A stretch of DNA of 64,000 nucleotides from positions 558,001 through 622,000 of the forward strand of contig NZ_JAOCZP010000003.1 of NCBI RefSeq assembly GCF_025336525.1. The letters are read 5' to 3'. The notes under the pieces were generated by a model. The model ran no database searches and was not told where the DNA came from. It was given only the letters and a program-made list of their open reading frames with translations. Numbering within the stretch: the first letter of the stretch is position 1; the number at the start of each line of letters is the position of its first letter. The DNA comes from Chelativorans salis (GTDB taxonomy: Bacteria; Pseudomonadota; Alphaproteobacteria; Rhizobiales; Rhizobiaceae). The position numbers and the translations under genes were made by a program. Positions 18,541 to 27,815 of the stretch are shown here, piece after piece.

Positions 18541-19622
18541 TCGGCAGAACGCTCGGCGGTTATTTCTTTCGCCGCTACACGGTCATCACGGCTTGGAACT
18601 TTCTTGGCATCGCCGCGCTCGTCTTCATCGTCACCTTCACCGAGATTGCCGGGCGGGCGGGCGATCTCGAAGGCTATTCGGCCCAATGGGCGCTGGGGCT
18701 TGCAGCCCTGCAACTGCCTATCATCATGCAGCAGGTCGTGCCCTTCGTCGGGCTCATCTCGGCGATGGCCACCCTCATCAGCCTGAACCGCAAATATGAA
18801 TTGGTGGTCGCGCGTGCGGCCGGCATCTCCGCCTGGCAGTTCCTGGCGCCGATTGCCCTCGGTGCCTTCATCTTCGGTCTGCTTGCGGTGCTCATCCTGA
18901 GCCCAATCGCGGCAGCCGGTTTCTCCAAGGCGCAGACGATCGAGGCCGAGGTACGCGGCGCCAAGACCAGGGCGAATACGGGCGAAGAGCGTTGGATCAA
19001 GCAGCGGACCCAATCAGGCGAGACGATCATCGGCGCGGATGCCGCCCTCGAGGGCGGTACGGCGCTGGTGCGGCCGGTATTCTTCATCATGGATCAGGAA
19101 GACCGAATCGTCGAGAGGCTGGACGCTCGCCGCGCATGGCTCCGCGATGGCCACTGGGAACTGAATGACGTAACCCGGCGGCGCGGCGGGGGCCCACCGG
19201 AGACCCTGGCAACCGTTGACGTACCAACAAGTCTGCAGTCCGAATTCGTGGGTCAACAGCTCACACAGCCCGAGGCGGTGTCGGTTTTCGCGCTTCCGGC
19301 GAAGATCGAGGTGGCGCGCTCTTTTGGCTTACGCGCCAATGCTTTCGCTATGTATTTTCATTCGTTGGTGACGCTGCCTCCCCTCCTCGTGGCTATGACA
19401 TTGATTGCGGCGACGGTCTCCATGAGATTTGCGCGGATGGGGCAATCGGTAACGGTGATTCTGGGTGGCGTCCTTGCCGGCTTTCTGCTTTATGTCGTTT
19501 CGGTTTTGGTCAAGGCATTTGGTAGCGCCGGATTCGTGCCGCCTTTCGTGGCGGCGTGGGTGCCGGTGGTCGTAGCGATGTTTTTTGGAGTAACCTTCCT
19601 GTTGTTCAAGGAGGACGGCTAG
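18537..19622 (+). CDS. lptG: LPS export ABC transporter permease LptG
   Basis: A 361-residue partner of LptF with the same fold: two to three helices, a periplasmic jellyroll (about 125-265), then three C-terminal helices. The LISLNRKYELVVARAAGIS loop is the coupling-helix region that contacts the LptB ATPase. The gene begins in the lptF stop (ATGA) and its last base is shared with the GTG of lptD, so three export genes are translated in a tightly coupled run. Confidence 0.95.
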   Translation: MIGRTLGGYFFRRYTVITAWNFLGIAALVFIVTFTEIAGRAGDLEGYSAQWALGLAALQLPIIMQQVVPFVGLISAMATLISLNRKYELVVARAAGISAWQFLAPIALGAFIFGLLAVLILSPIAAAGFSKAQTIEAEVRGAKTRANTGEERWIKQRTQSGETIIGADAALEGGTALVRPVFFIMDQEDRIVERLDARRAWLRDGHWELNDVTRRRGGGPPETLATVDVPTSLQSEFVGQQLTQPEAVSVFALPAKIEVARSFGLRANAFAMYFHSLVTLPPLLVAMTLIAATVSMRFARMGQSVTVILGGVLAGFLLYVVSVLVKAFGSAGFVPPFVAAWVPVVVAMFFGVTFLLFKEDG

Positions 19623-21985
19623 TGGCGGGGGAAGCGGTGACGAGGGGCCGCAAGGCCTCTCTCTTGACGCGTCGGCGACGCGTCAAGGTGGGTGTGGCGC
19701 TTGTCGCCCTTATCGCGGCCGCCTCCGTCGCAACCGCGCAGGTGGGCGGGTTCGACAGAAGCGAGTTGCCGCGGGACGCGCAGATGCTGCTTTCCGCCGA
19801 TACGCTCGTCTACGACAACGACCTCAACACGATCAGTGCCGTGGGCGGCGTGCAAATCGAATATGCCGGCAATCGGTTGGTGGCCCAGCGCGTCACCTAC
19901 GACCGCACGACTTCACGCGTGATCGCCAGCGGCAATGTCGAAATCATCGAGGAGGACGGCAACCGCATCTATGCTGACCAGATCGATGTCACCGACGATT
20001 TCAGCGAGGGCTTCGTCCATGCGCTCAGGGTGGAGACGGTCGACGAGACCTATTTCGCCGCGGAAAGTGCGGAGCGTTCGGGAAACAGGCTGACCACCTT
20101 CAACAAAGCCGTCTACACCGCCTGCGAACCGTGCGAGGAAAATCCGGACAGGCCGCCGCTGTGGCAGATCAAGGCGAAGAAGATCATCTGGGACGGAGAG
20201 GCCAAGACGGTGCGCTTCGAGCGGCCCCGTTTCGAGTTCTTCGGCGTGCCGATCGCCTTCTTCCCCTATTTCGAAATCGCCGATCCGACAGTGAAGCGCA
20301 AGTCCGGCTTCCTCATGCCCAGCATCAGGGGCGGCAGCGAGCTGGGCTACGGGCTGAAGGTGCCCTACTACCTGGCGCTGTCGCCGACCTACGATCTCAC
20401 AGCGTCGGTGACCGGCTATACCAACCAGGGCTTTCTCGGTGAGGCCGAATGGCGCCAGCAGTTCGATAACGGGCAGTACAACCTGAAGATCGCCGGCATC
20501 CGCCAGCAGAGCCCCGAGGAATGGGGTCGCGACAAGGTCGACCACTTCGAGACCGGTCGCGGCATGATCGGCTCCACGGGGCGCTTCGAAATCAATCCGC
20601 GCTGGGCCTTCGGCTGGGACGTCTTGGCACAGACGGACAAGAATTTCTCCAAAACCTACGGCATCGAGGGTTTTTCGGGCTCGGTGCATACCTCGGAAAT
20701 CTATCTGACCGGCCTCAACGACCGCAACTATTTCGACCTGAGGGGCTATCACTTCCAGGTGCAGGAAAACCGGCTCGACGACCATCCACGTGCGCGCAAC
20801 GACAAACAGCCCTGGGTGGCGCCGAATCTCGACTATTCCTATACGCCCGACGAACCGGTCGCCGGCGGCGAGTTGAACCTCGATGTCAACGTTCAGGCGC
20901 TGCACCGCAGCGAGGGCATGTACGGCACGAAGCTGCAGGGGCTGGAAGGCAATTCCGGGCGGCTGACGGCGGAGGCCGAGTGGAAGCGTTCCTTCGTGAC
21001 CAGCATGGGGCTGGTGCTTACTCCCATGCTGCACGCCCGCGGCGACGGCATCTACAGCGACCTGTCGGCCGGCGCCCAGACAGAAATCGAGGCTTTCGCG
21101 ATCAACGGCCAGGCGACGAACAGCGACATACGCTCCGCCTACTACAGGTCCATGGTGACCGCCGGCTTGGAGGCGCGCTGGCCGATCCTGTTCTCCACCG
21201 CCAGCGCCTCGCATGTCCTGGAGCCGATGGCGCAAATCTTCGTGCGGCCCGACGAACCCTATAACGACGATCTCGGCATCCCGAACGAGGACGCCCAATC
21301 GCTCGTCTTCGATGCCTCGACGCTGTTCGAACGCGACAAGTTCTCCGGATACGACCGCATCGAGGGCGGCACCAGGGCCAATCTCGGCATCCGCTATTCG
21401 GGCATGTTCGCGGGCGGCTGGACGGCGCACGGCCTGTTCGGCCAGTCCTATCATCTGGGCGGCGTGAACTCCTATGCCTCGCCCGATTTGGTAAACGCCG
21501 GCGCCTATTCGGGCTTGGACACGGACGTGTCCGACTATGTCGGGCTGGTCGGCTTCACAGCACCCAACGGCTTCTCCGCTTCGCTGGCGGGGCGTTTCGA
21601 CGACGAGACGTTCGAACTGCGCCGCACGGACGTGCGGGCGGGGACAAGGCTGGGCCCGCTGAGCGTGAACGCGCAATACGCCTTCATCCAGAGCCAGCCG
21701 CTCTACGGGTTCGACGAAGATCGCCGGGAGGTCGGCGGGAGCGCTTCGCTGCGCTTCCACGAGAACTGGCGTGGATTTGCTTCGGCGACCTACGACCTGG
21801 AGACCAACGTGCTGGTGAAAAACTCCTTCGGCTTCGCTTATGATGACGAGTGCTTCATCTATACGATGACCTTCAGCCAGACGCGCAGCCGCAGCACCAA
21901 CGAGCCGGAGAACAAATTCGGTTTCAGCATTGCGCTGCGTACGCTCGGTGAATTCGGCAGCAGTTCGAGTGCGCTCACGCAGTAG
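19622..21985 (+). CDS. lptD: LPS-assembly outer-membrane protein LptD
   Basis: A 787-residue outer-membrane beta-barrel that inserts LPS into the outer leaflet. After a basic N-terminus and signal segment (VALVALIAAASVATAQ) come an LptA-like jellyroll (about 50-190, LSADTLVYDNDLNTISAVGGVQ in the first strands) and the large barrel. Cysteines in CEPC (about 180) and DECF near the C-terminus could form the disulfides known to be needed for LptD function. The start is GTG at 19622 with AAGGAGGA 6 nt upstream, sharing one base with the lptG stop. lptFG directly upstream of lptD places inner- and outer-membrane ends of the pathway in one operon. Confidence 0.94.
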   Translation: MAGEAVTRGRKASLLTRRRRVKVGVALVALIAAASVATAQVGGFDRSELPRDAQMLLSADTLVYDNDLNTISAVGGVQIEYAGNRLVAQRVTYDRTTSRVIASGNVEIIEEDGNRIYADQIDVTDDFSEGFVHALRVETVDETYFAAESAERSGNRLTTFNKAVYTACEPCEENPDRPPLWQIKAKKIIWDGEAKTVRFERPRFEFFGVPIAFFPYFEIADPTVKRKSGFLMPSIRGGSELGYGLKVPYYLALSPTYDLTASVTGYTNQGFLGEAEWRQQFDNGQYNLKIAGIRQQSPEEWGRDKVDHFETGRGMIGSTGRFEINPRWAFGWDVLAQTDKNFSKTYGIEGFSGSVHTSEIYLTGLNDRNYFDLRGYHFQVQENRLDDHPRARNDKQPWVAPNLDYSYTPDEPVAGGELNLDVNVQALHRSEGMYGTKLQGLEGNSGRLTAEAEWKRSFVTSMGLVLTPMLHARGDGIYSDLSAGAQTEIEAFAINGQATNSDIRSAYYRSMVTAGLEARWPILFSTASASHVLEPMAQIFVRPDEPYNDDLGIPNEDAQSLVFDASTLFERDKFSGYDRIEGGTRANLGIRYSGMFAGGWTAHGLFGQSYHLGGVNSYASPDLVNAGAYSGLDTDVSDYVGLVGFTAPNGFSASLAGRFDDETFELRRTDVRAGTRLGPLSVNAQYAFIQSQPLYGFDEDRREVGGSASLRFHENWRGFASATYDLETNVLVKNSFGFAYDDECFIYTMTFSQTRSRSTNEPENKFGFSIALRTLGEFGSSSSALTQ

Positions 21986-22007
21986 AATCAAGAAGGATCG
22001 GCGATCC

Positions 22008-22076
22008 ATGCCACGGTTTTGCCTCTCGTGGCGCGTATGGATAGAAAACCGAGTTCGAATGGTCAGTATGTTATGA
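22008..22076 (+). CDS. 22-codon upstream ORF overlapping the surA start
   Basis: An ATG with AGAAGGA 10 nt upstream opens a 22-codon frame (MPRFCLSWRVWIENRV...) whose TGA overlaps the surA ATG as ATGA. The surA ATG has no good ribosome site of its own, so ribosomes finishing this short frame could restart on surA. The peptide has no recognisable domain. This is an inference from spacing. It may equally be chance. Confidence 0.4.
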   Translation: MPRFCLSWRVWIENRVRMVSML

Positions 22077-23026
22077 AGAATACAGAAACGACCCAGCCAG
22101 CGGGCAGAACCCGCCTACTGACAGCAGCGCTGTTGGCGGCGGCATTATCAGCCGTTGCCATGGCGCCGACCACCCCCGCAATGGCAGCGGAGATCCGCTA
22201 TGTCGTCAACGACAAGGCGGTGACGAGCTATGATATCCAGCGCCGTGTCGCGCTTTTGCAGCTGATGCGGCGGAACGGCAATCTGAACGAGCTCGCCGCG
22301 CAGGAGATGATCGACCAGACACTGCGCCAGCAGGAGATAGAGCGGGCGCGGGTTCCCGTTACGGATGAAATGGTCAACCAGTCCTACGCGAACTTCGCCT
22401 CCTCCAACAATCTTTCTCAGGCGCAACTGGACCAGATTCTGGCTCAGTCCGGCGTGACGAAGGAACACTTCAAGGAGTTCATGCGTACGCAGATTGGCTG
22501 GGGCCGCCTGTTGCAGGCGCGCCAGCGCTCCGGAGGTTCGCTGAGCGAGCAGGAGGTGGTGCACAGGATGCTGCAGCAGGGCGGGCAGAAGCCGACGGCG
22601 ACCGAGTACATGCTGCAGCGGGTAATCTTCGTCATCCCGTCCGCCGAACGGTCGCAACTGCTTGCCAAGCGCAAGCGCGAGGCACAAGCCATGCGCGACC
22701 GCTTCCAGAGCTGCGACACGACCGTGCAATTTGCCAAGGGCCTGATCGACGTAACCGTGCAGGACATGGGTCGCGTGCTGGCGCCGGAGCTGCCGGGGGA
22801 CTGGAAAGAGCAGGTGCAGAGCACCAGCCCCGGCAACGCCACACCGGTGCGCGAGACGGAACGCGGTGTGGAGTTCATCGGCGTTTGTAGCGCGCGGGAG
22901 GTCTCGGATGACCACGTGGCGCAGATGGTTTTCCAGAGCGAGGAACAGAGCGATGGAACCGTCCAGCAATTATCGGAAGAGCTGATGACGGAGTTGCGCG
23001 AGAAGGCGCGCATCGCCAAGCGCTGA
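22073..23026 (+). CDS. surA: SurA-like periplasmic chaperone / peptidyl-prolyl isomerase
   Basis: A 317-residue exported protein with a signal peptide ending TTPAMAAE. The SurA N-terminal helical chaperone domain (about 38-165, YVVNDKAVTSYDIQRRVALLQLM) is followed by one parvulin-like segment (about 175-290). It is shorter than E. coli SurA (428 residues, two parvulin domains), which is common in alphaproteobacteria. The family escorts barrel proteins, LptD among them, to the BAM complex, which fits its place right after lptD. The start codon is uncertain: ATG 22073 precedes the signal peptide but lacks an own ribosome site (see the 22-codon ORF). An in-frame ATG at 22037 is possible. Confidence 0.88.
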   Translation: MKNTETTQPAGRTRLLTAALLAAALSAVAMAPTTPAMAAEIRYVVNDKAVTSYDIQRRVALLQLMRRNGNLNELAAQEMIDQTLRQQEIERARVPVTDEMVNQSYANFASSNNLSQAQLDQILAQSGVTKEHFKEFMRTQIGWGRLLQARQRSGGSLSEQEVVHRMLQQGGQKPTATEYMLQRVIFVIPSAERSQLLAKRKREAQAMRDRFQSCDTTVQFAKGLIDVTVQDMGRVLAPELPGDWKEQVQSTSPGNATPVRETERGVEFIGVCSAREVSDDHVAQMVFQSEEQSDGTVQQLSEELMTELREKARIAKR

Positions 23027-23051
23027 TGGTGCTTAAGGCTGCGGCTGGCTC

Positions 23052-24080
23052 GTGACCGGATCTGCCCCCTCCCCGCTGGCGCTGACGATCGGCGAGCCCG
23101 CCGGTATCGGGGCGGAAGTGTTGCTCGGTGCATGGCTGGCGCGCGAGGCGAAGGCACTGCCCACCTTCTACGTTCTGGGCGATCCGGCTCTGATCGCGGC
23201 ACGGGCGCAGCGGCTGGCGCTCGATGTACCGCTCATTGAGGTTTCGCCGGAGAATACGGCGGCGCATTTTGCGACCGCCCTTCCGGTCGTGCCGCTGGAA
23301 AACCGACTGGCCGATACGCCAGGCATTCCCTCCGGCGCCAATGCGGCCGGCGTGGTCGAGGCGATCACGCGCGCCGTGGAGGACACGCTATCGGGCCGTG
23401 CGGCCGCCATAGTCACCTGCCCCATTGCCAAAAAGCCGCTCTATGACGCAGGCTTCCAGTATCCCGGTCACACGGAATATCTTGGCCATCTGGCGGAAGA
23501 GGCGACCGGCGGGCCGGCCACCGCTGTCATGATGCTTGCAGGGCCGGACTTGAAAACAGTACCGGTGACGGTCCACCAGGCCCTGAACGAGGTGGCGGAA
23601 AGCCTGACCCGGCAAGCGATCGAGACAACGGGCGAGATCGTCGCCCGGGACCTTATCGGGCGTTTCGCCATTCCCTCCCCGCGGCTTGCCGTTTCCGGCC
23701 TCAATCCCCATGCAGGCGAAGGCGGCGCGATGGGCAGAGAGGATATCGACATTATCGCACCAGCCATCGCGGCCCTGCGCGACAAAGGCATCGACGCCTT
23801 CGGCCCACTGCCGGCGGACACGATGTTTCACGCTGCGGCGCGGAAAAACTACGATGCCGCTCTTTGCATGTATCATGATCAGGCGCTGATCCCGGTGAAG
23901 ACGCTCGCCTTCGACGATACGGTGAACGTGACACTCGGCCTCCCCTTCATCCGCACCTCACCCGACCACGGCACCGCATTCGACATCGCCGGAAAGGGCG
24001 TTGCCCGCCCCGACAGCCTGATTGTGGCCATCGAGCTCGCCCGGTGGCTTGCCGACAATGCGGAAAAGCACGCACCATGA
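23052..24080 (+). CDS. pdxA: 4-hydroxythreonine-4-phosphate dehydrogenase
   Basis: A 342-residue enzyme of the DXP-dependent vitamin B6 pathway. It oxidises 4-phosphohydroxy-L-threonine with NAD to supply PdxJ. Family blocks are [13 protein letters not shown] at the N-terminus, [11 protein letters not shown] and [11 protein letters not shown] with the metal-binding histidines, and [16 protein letters not shown] near the end. It starts at GTG 23052. It sits between surA and rsmA as in the classical lptD-surA-pdxA-ksgA operon of enterobacteria. The stop overlaps the rsmA start. Confidence 0.96.
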   Translation: MTGSAPSPLALTIGEPAGIGAEVLLGAWLAREAKALPTFYVLGDPALIAARAQRLALDVPLIEVSPENTAAHFATALPVVPLENRLADTPGIPSGANAAGVVEAITRAVEDTLSGRAAAIVTCPIAKKPLYDAGFQYPGHTEYLGHLAEEATGGPATAVMMLAGPDLKTVPVTVHQALNEVAESLTRQAIETTGEIVARDLIGRFAIPSPRLAVSGLNPHAGEGGAMGREDIDIIAPAIAALRDKGIDAFGPLPADTMFHAAARKNYDAALCMYHDQALIPVKTLAFDDTVNVTLGLPFIRTSPDHGTAFDIAGKGVARPDSLIVAIELARWLADNAEKHAP

Positions 24081-24904
24081 CAATGGACGGACTGCCGCCG
24101 CTGCGCGATGTCATTCGGCGGCACGGGCTTTTCGCCAAAAAGGCGCTCGGCCAGAACTTCCTGCTCGACCTTAACCTGACACGCCGCATCGCGCGCGCGG
24201 CAGGCCGGCTCGACGGTGCGACAGTCATCGAGGTGGGGCCGGGGCCTGGCGGTCTGACGCGGGCGCTCTTGAGCGAGGGGGCCTCACGCGTGGTTGCGAT
24301 CGAACGCGACGAGCGATGCATCGCGGCACTGGAGGAGATCGCCGGACACTATCCCGGCCGGCTGGAGATTGTGGCCGGCGATGCGCTGAAGACGGATTTC
24401 GCGGCACTTGCCGATGGGAAGGAGCCGGTAAAGGTCGTCGCCAACCTGCCCTACAATATCGGCACCGAACTGCTCGTCCGCTGGCTGACGCCGGAAGGAT
24501 GGCCGCCCTTCTACGCGTCCATGACGCTCATGTTCCAACGCGAGGTGGCCGAGCGTATCGTCGCCCGAGCGGACAGCGGCCACTACGGACGCCTCGGCGT
24601 GCTGGCCGGCTGGCGCACGGAGGCACGAATCGTCTTCGAGGTGCCACCCCAAGCCTTCACGCCGCCGCCCAAGGTGACCTCGTCGGTGGTGCAGCTTGTG
24701 CCACGCGCCGAGCCCCTGCCAGTCGAGGTGGGAAAGCTGGCGCGGGTGACGGAAGCGGCCTTCGGTCAGCGGCGCAAGATGCTGCGCCAGAGCCTGAAGG
24801 CGGTCGGCGGTGAGGCCCTTCTGGAGACGACGGGGATCGACGGGAGACGTCGGGCAGAGACGCTGAGCGTTGAGGAGTTCGTGGCACTGGCGACTGCGCT
24901 TTGA
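24077..24904 (+). CDS. rsmA: 16S rRNA (adenine1518-N6/adenine1519-N6)-dimethyltransferase
   Basis: A 275-residue KsgA-type methyltransferase that dimethylates two adjacent adenines in helix 45 of 16S r[14 protein letters not shown] is the classic start. The SAM motif is [15 protein letters not shown] (about 45-59), with VAIERDE, and the catalytic NLPYNI follows. The C-terminal helical part contains [13 protein letters not shown]. The ATG at 24077 overlaps the pdxA stop by ATGA. It is the last gene of the lpt operon and converges with gmk 27 bp away. Confidence 0.97.
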   Translation: MTMDGLPPLRDVIRRHGLFAKKALGQNFLLDLNLTRRIARAAGRLDGATVIEVGPGPGGLTRALLSEGASRVVAIERDERCIAALEEIAGHYPGRLEIVAGDALKTDFAALADGKEPVKVVANLPYNIGTELLVRWLTPEGWPPFYASMTLMFQREVAERIVARADSGHYGRLGVLAGWRTEARIVFEVPPQAFTPPPKVTSSVVQLVPRAEPLPVEVGKLARVTEAAFGQRRKMLRQSLKAVGGEALLETTGIDGRRRAETLSVEEFVALATAL

Positions 24905-24931
24905 GGCCGCACTTGCTCACGCGAGCGTCGG

Positions 24932-25588
24932 CTACTCCGGTTTTTCCTCCAACAGTCCGGCGACGAAATCGAAGAGCCCTGGCCGCCGGTCGCGGCGTAG
25001 GCGTTCCGCTGCGACGATCGCCTGCACTGCCTTGAAGGCGCGCGTCAGGTCGTCATTGATGATGACGTAATCGTAGTCCCGCCATTGCTCGATCTCATGG
25101 CGGGCGTTCCTAAGGCGTGTCTCGATGACGTTATCGGGGTCCTCTGCACGCCGCTTCAGCCGCGCCAGCAACTCGTCCATCGTCGGCGGCAGCACGAAGA
25201 CGGAGACGATATCGCCGCGCATCTTCTCGCGCAGCTGTGTGGCGCCCTGCCAGTCGATGTCGAACAGCATGTCGCGGCCAGCAGCGATCGCCTCCTCCAC
25301 GGGCTTGCGCGGCGTGCCGTAGAGGTTGCCGTGCACTTCGGCCCATTCGAGAAGCTCATCGCTGTCGCGCAGCATCTCGAAGTCGCGTTGGGACTTGAAA
25401 TGGTAGTGCACGCCCTCGATCTCGCTCGCCCTGCGCGGCCGCGTCGTCACGCTTACCGACAGGGCAAATTCCTTGTCATTCTCCAGAAGACTGCGCGCAA
25501 TCGTCGACTTGCCGGCGCCGGAGGGCGACGACAGAACAAGCATCAGGCCCCTGCGGCGAATGCCGTTGGATGAGAAGTCCGCTTCCAT
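24932..25588 (-). CDS. gmk: Guanylate kinase
   Basis: A 218-residue enzyme that phosphorylates GMP/dGMP with ATP. The P-loop is [10 protein letters not shown] (about 19-28), followed by the GMP-binding [19 protein letters not shown] and a lid with RLKRRAEDP. The ATG at 25588 is 5 bp from the yicC stop. An upstream open extension overlaps yicC and is not used. It is the last gene of the fab-mltG-yicC-gmk run. Confidence 0.97.
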   Translation of the reverse strand: MEADFSSNGIRRRGLMLVLSSPSGAGKSTIARSLLENDKEFALSVSVTTRPRRASEIEGVHYHFKSQRDFEMLRDSDELLEWAEVHGNLYGTPRKPVEEAIAAGRDMLFDIDWQGATQLREKMRGDIVSVFVLPPTMDELLARLKRRAEDPDNVIETRLRNARHEIEQWRDYDYVIINDDLTRAFKAVQAIVAAERLRRDRRPGLFDFVAGLLEEKPE

Positions 25589-25593
25589 GCCCG

Positions 25594-26481
25594 CTACTCC
25601 AGATTCTGTACCTGCTCCCGGAACTGGTCGACGACCGCCTTCAGTTCGAGGCCGATCGCCGTCACGGAAGCGGCATTGGACTTGGAGCACAAAGTATTCG
25701 ATTCGCGGTTAAATTCCTGCGCAAGAAAATCGAGCTTGCGACCGACCGGGCCACCGGTGGCTAGAAGCGCACGAGCGGAGGCGACATGCGTTTTCAGCCG
25801 GTCGATTTCTTCGCGGATATCGGCCTTGGTGGCGAGGAAGGCGGCTTCCTGGTGGAGGCGGCTCTCGTCGAGAGCGGGGGCTGCGTCCACGAGAAGCTGC
25901 ACCTGCTCTTCGAGGCGGGCGCGTATATTGGCTGGCTCGCGCGAGGAGTCGGCTTCCGCCCGCAGGGTGAGCACCTCGATTGCCGCAAGGTGACCTTCCA
26001 GGACCGTGCCCAGTGACGCGCCTTCGTCGCATCGCGCCGTCGTAAGCTCGTCCAAGGCAGTATCCAGCGCCCGAAGGGCGAGTTCGTCGAGCCGCGCACG
26101 CGCCTCTTCGTCGGCACTGGCGTCGGGCATCTCCATCACCCCGCGCAGCGCCAGAAGGCCGTCGGCCGTAGCGGGGGCGGCACCGTGTTCCTGTTCCAGC
26201 CAATGAGCAAGTTTAGCCATCTCGGCTAGGAACGCCTCGTCGACCACGGGGCGGCGCAGTGCCTCGCCGCGCGTAACGGAAAGGCTTGCCTGTATGTTGC
26301 CGCGGGAGAAGCGCTTACCGACAGCACTTTTCGCCGGCTGCTCCAACCGCTCAAAACCCGGCGGCAGACGCAGGCGCGCCTCAAGCCCGCGGCCGTTGAC
26401 CGAGCGAAGCTCCCAGGTGACCGAGGCCATCTCGTCGTCAAGCCCGGCGCGGGCGAAGCCCGTCATGCTTTGTAGTGCCAT
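25594..26481 (-). CDS. yicC: YicC/YloC-family endoribonuclease
   Basis: A 295-residue protein with the diagnostic N-terminus [28 protein letters not shown], and the C-terminal domain ending [24 protein letters not shown], then [13 protein letters not shown]. Members of this family cut certain RNAs and small RNAs. ATG 26481 is preceded by GGGGAAG. An in-frame GTG four codons upstream is less likely. Its usual neighbour gmk follows after 5 bp. Confidence 0.94.
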   Translation of the reverse strand: MALQSMTGFARAGLDDEMASVTWELRSVNGRGLEARLRLPPGFERLEQPAKSAVGKRFSRGNIQASLSVTRGEALRRPVVDEAFLAEMAKLAHWLEQEHGAAPATADGLLALRGVMEMPDASADEEARARLDELALRALDTALDELTTARCDEGASLGTVLEGHLAAIEVLTLRAEADSSREPANIRARLEEQVQLLVDAAPALDESRLHQEAAFLATKADIREEIDRLKTHVASARALLATGGPVGRKLDFLAQEFNRESNTLCSKSNAASVTAIGLELKAVVDQFREQVQNLE

Positions 26482-26523
26482 CTTCTTCCCCACCGCCTGC
26501 GATTCCTGCCGCGAGCGGCCGCG

Positions 26524-27708
26524 TCAGTTGCCTTCTTCGCCCTCTTCGGCATCAGTCTCGGCGGCCTCCGCCTCGGCGCGGGCTCTGCGCTCGCTCTCGA
26601 TCTTGCGCCAGCGCGCCACGTTCTCGTTATGCTCTTCGAGCGTCGTGGCGAAGACGTGCCCGCCCGATCCGTCGGCGACAAAATAAAGCTCGTCCGTCTG
26701 CGACGGGTTGGCCACCGCCTCAAGCGCGGCGCGGCCCGGATTGGCGATCGGCGTCGGCGGCAGACCGTCAATCAGGTAGGTGTTGTAAGGCGTCTCCTTG
26801 GCCAGATCGGAGCGGTAGATGGGACGGTCGGCCGGCTTTCCCTCGCCGCCGAACAATCCATAGATGACCGTGGGATCGGACTGCAGGCGCATGCCCCGCT
26901 CCAGCCGATTGAGGAAGACGGCGGCCACGCGCGAGCGCTCGTCGGCCTGGCCAGTCTCTTTCTCGACGATGGAGGCCAGCGTCACGAATTCCTCGATGTT
27001 CTGCAGGGGAAGGCCCTCGGCACGCCTCTCCCAGATGCTTTGGACCAGTTCCTCCTGCTGGGCCTTCAGCTTGGCGATGGCCTCCGTGCGCGGCATGCCG
27101 CGGGTAAAGCGCAACGTATCGGCGGCGAGGCTCCCCTCGGGAGGCATTTCCTCAGGCATTTCGCCCGAAAGTTCCGGGGTTGCGGCCACCGTCTTGAACA
27201 CCTGGGCAACCGTGCGGCCCTCGGGGACGGTGAGCGAATAGAGCACGGACTTGCCGCTCTCCAGAAGCTCCATGATATCCAACATGGAGGCGCCCGCCTT
27301 GATCTCGTATTCGCCGGCCTTGAGGCTGGCGTCGGCACCGTGCACGCGCAGGCCGATGAGGAAAATGCGCTGGTCACTGATGAGGCCCTGGCGCTCCAGC
27401 GTCTCGGCGATCTCACGCACGCCGGTATTGGGCCGAATGAGGATCGTCTCGGTCGTCGTCGACGGTCCCCGCCCCTCGAATTCGTGCTTGCCTAAATAAA
27501 AGGCAACGCCGGCAACAATCACCAGGAAGACGACGGAGGAGACGACGAAGTTCAGAAACACGACAAACTGGTTGCGCGACTGGCGCGAACGCTTGGGTGG
27601 CGGCGGCGTTCCCGCCTCCGGGCGCAGCGCCTCGCGCGCCGACCTGGCGGCGAGCGGCCTTGCCGTCTGCTCGGACCTCTTGCCGAAATTGTCCGCTTCT
27701 TCCGTCAT
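26524..27708 (-). CDS. mltG: Endolytic murein transglycosylase MltG
   Basis: A 394-residue YceG-family protein: a cytosolic proline-rich tail (1-45), one transmembrane helix (about 47-70), a LysM-like subdomain (ILIRPNTGVREIAETLERQGLI) and the catalytic domain with the conserved glutamate in LASIVEKETG and RLQSDPTVIYG. It cuts nascent glycan strands near the inner membrane and helps set chain length. The C-terminus is a charged Glu/Ala-rich tail. It follows fabF after 102 bp. The fab-mltG-yicC-gmk order is widely conserved in alphaproteobacteria. Confidence 0.95.
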   Translation of the reverse strand: MTEEADNFGKRSEQTARPLAARSAREALRPEAGTPPPPKRSRQSRNQFVVFLNFVVSSVVFLVIVAGVAFYLGKHEFEGRGPSTTTETILIRPNTGVREIAETLERQGLISDQRIFLIGLRVHGADASLKAGEYEIKAGASMLDIMELLESGKSVLYSLTVPEGRTVAQVFKTVAATPELSGEMPEEMPPEGSLAADTLRFTRGMPRTEAIAKLKAQQEELVQSIWERRAEGLPLQNIEEFVTLASIVEKETGQADERSRVAAVFLNRLERGMRLQSDPTVIYGLFGGEGKPADRPIYRSDLAKETPYNTYLIDGLPPTPIANPGRAALEAVANPSQTDELYFVADGSGGHVFATTLEEHNENVARWRKIESERRARAEAEAAETDAEEGEEGN

Positions 27709-27793
27709 CGCGTCAGCCGTCTCCTCTCCGCGATCAGCGGATTCATCGCCACAAAGTGAGGCACAATAGCGTCAAATTTCCGGCTTCAACGTC

Positions 27794-27815
27794 CCTGATC
27801 GCGCTCGCGATCAGG
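27794..27815 (-). terminator. Perfect 10-bp hairpin across the fabF stop codon
   Basis: CCTGATCGCG (27794-27803) and CGCGATCAGG (27806-27815) form a perfect inverted repeat. The fabF stop lies inside the upstream arm. There is no T-run after it on the minus strand, so it may be a processing or RNA-stability element rather than a true terminator between fabF and mltG. Confidence 0.45.

Noticed and set aside
19913-22009. A 698-codon minus-strand open frame opposite lptD
   Set aside because: Shadow of lptD. No domain, and it would overlap almost the whole conserved gene.
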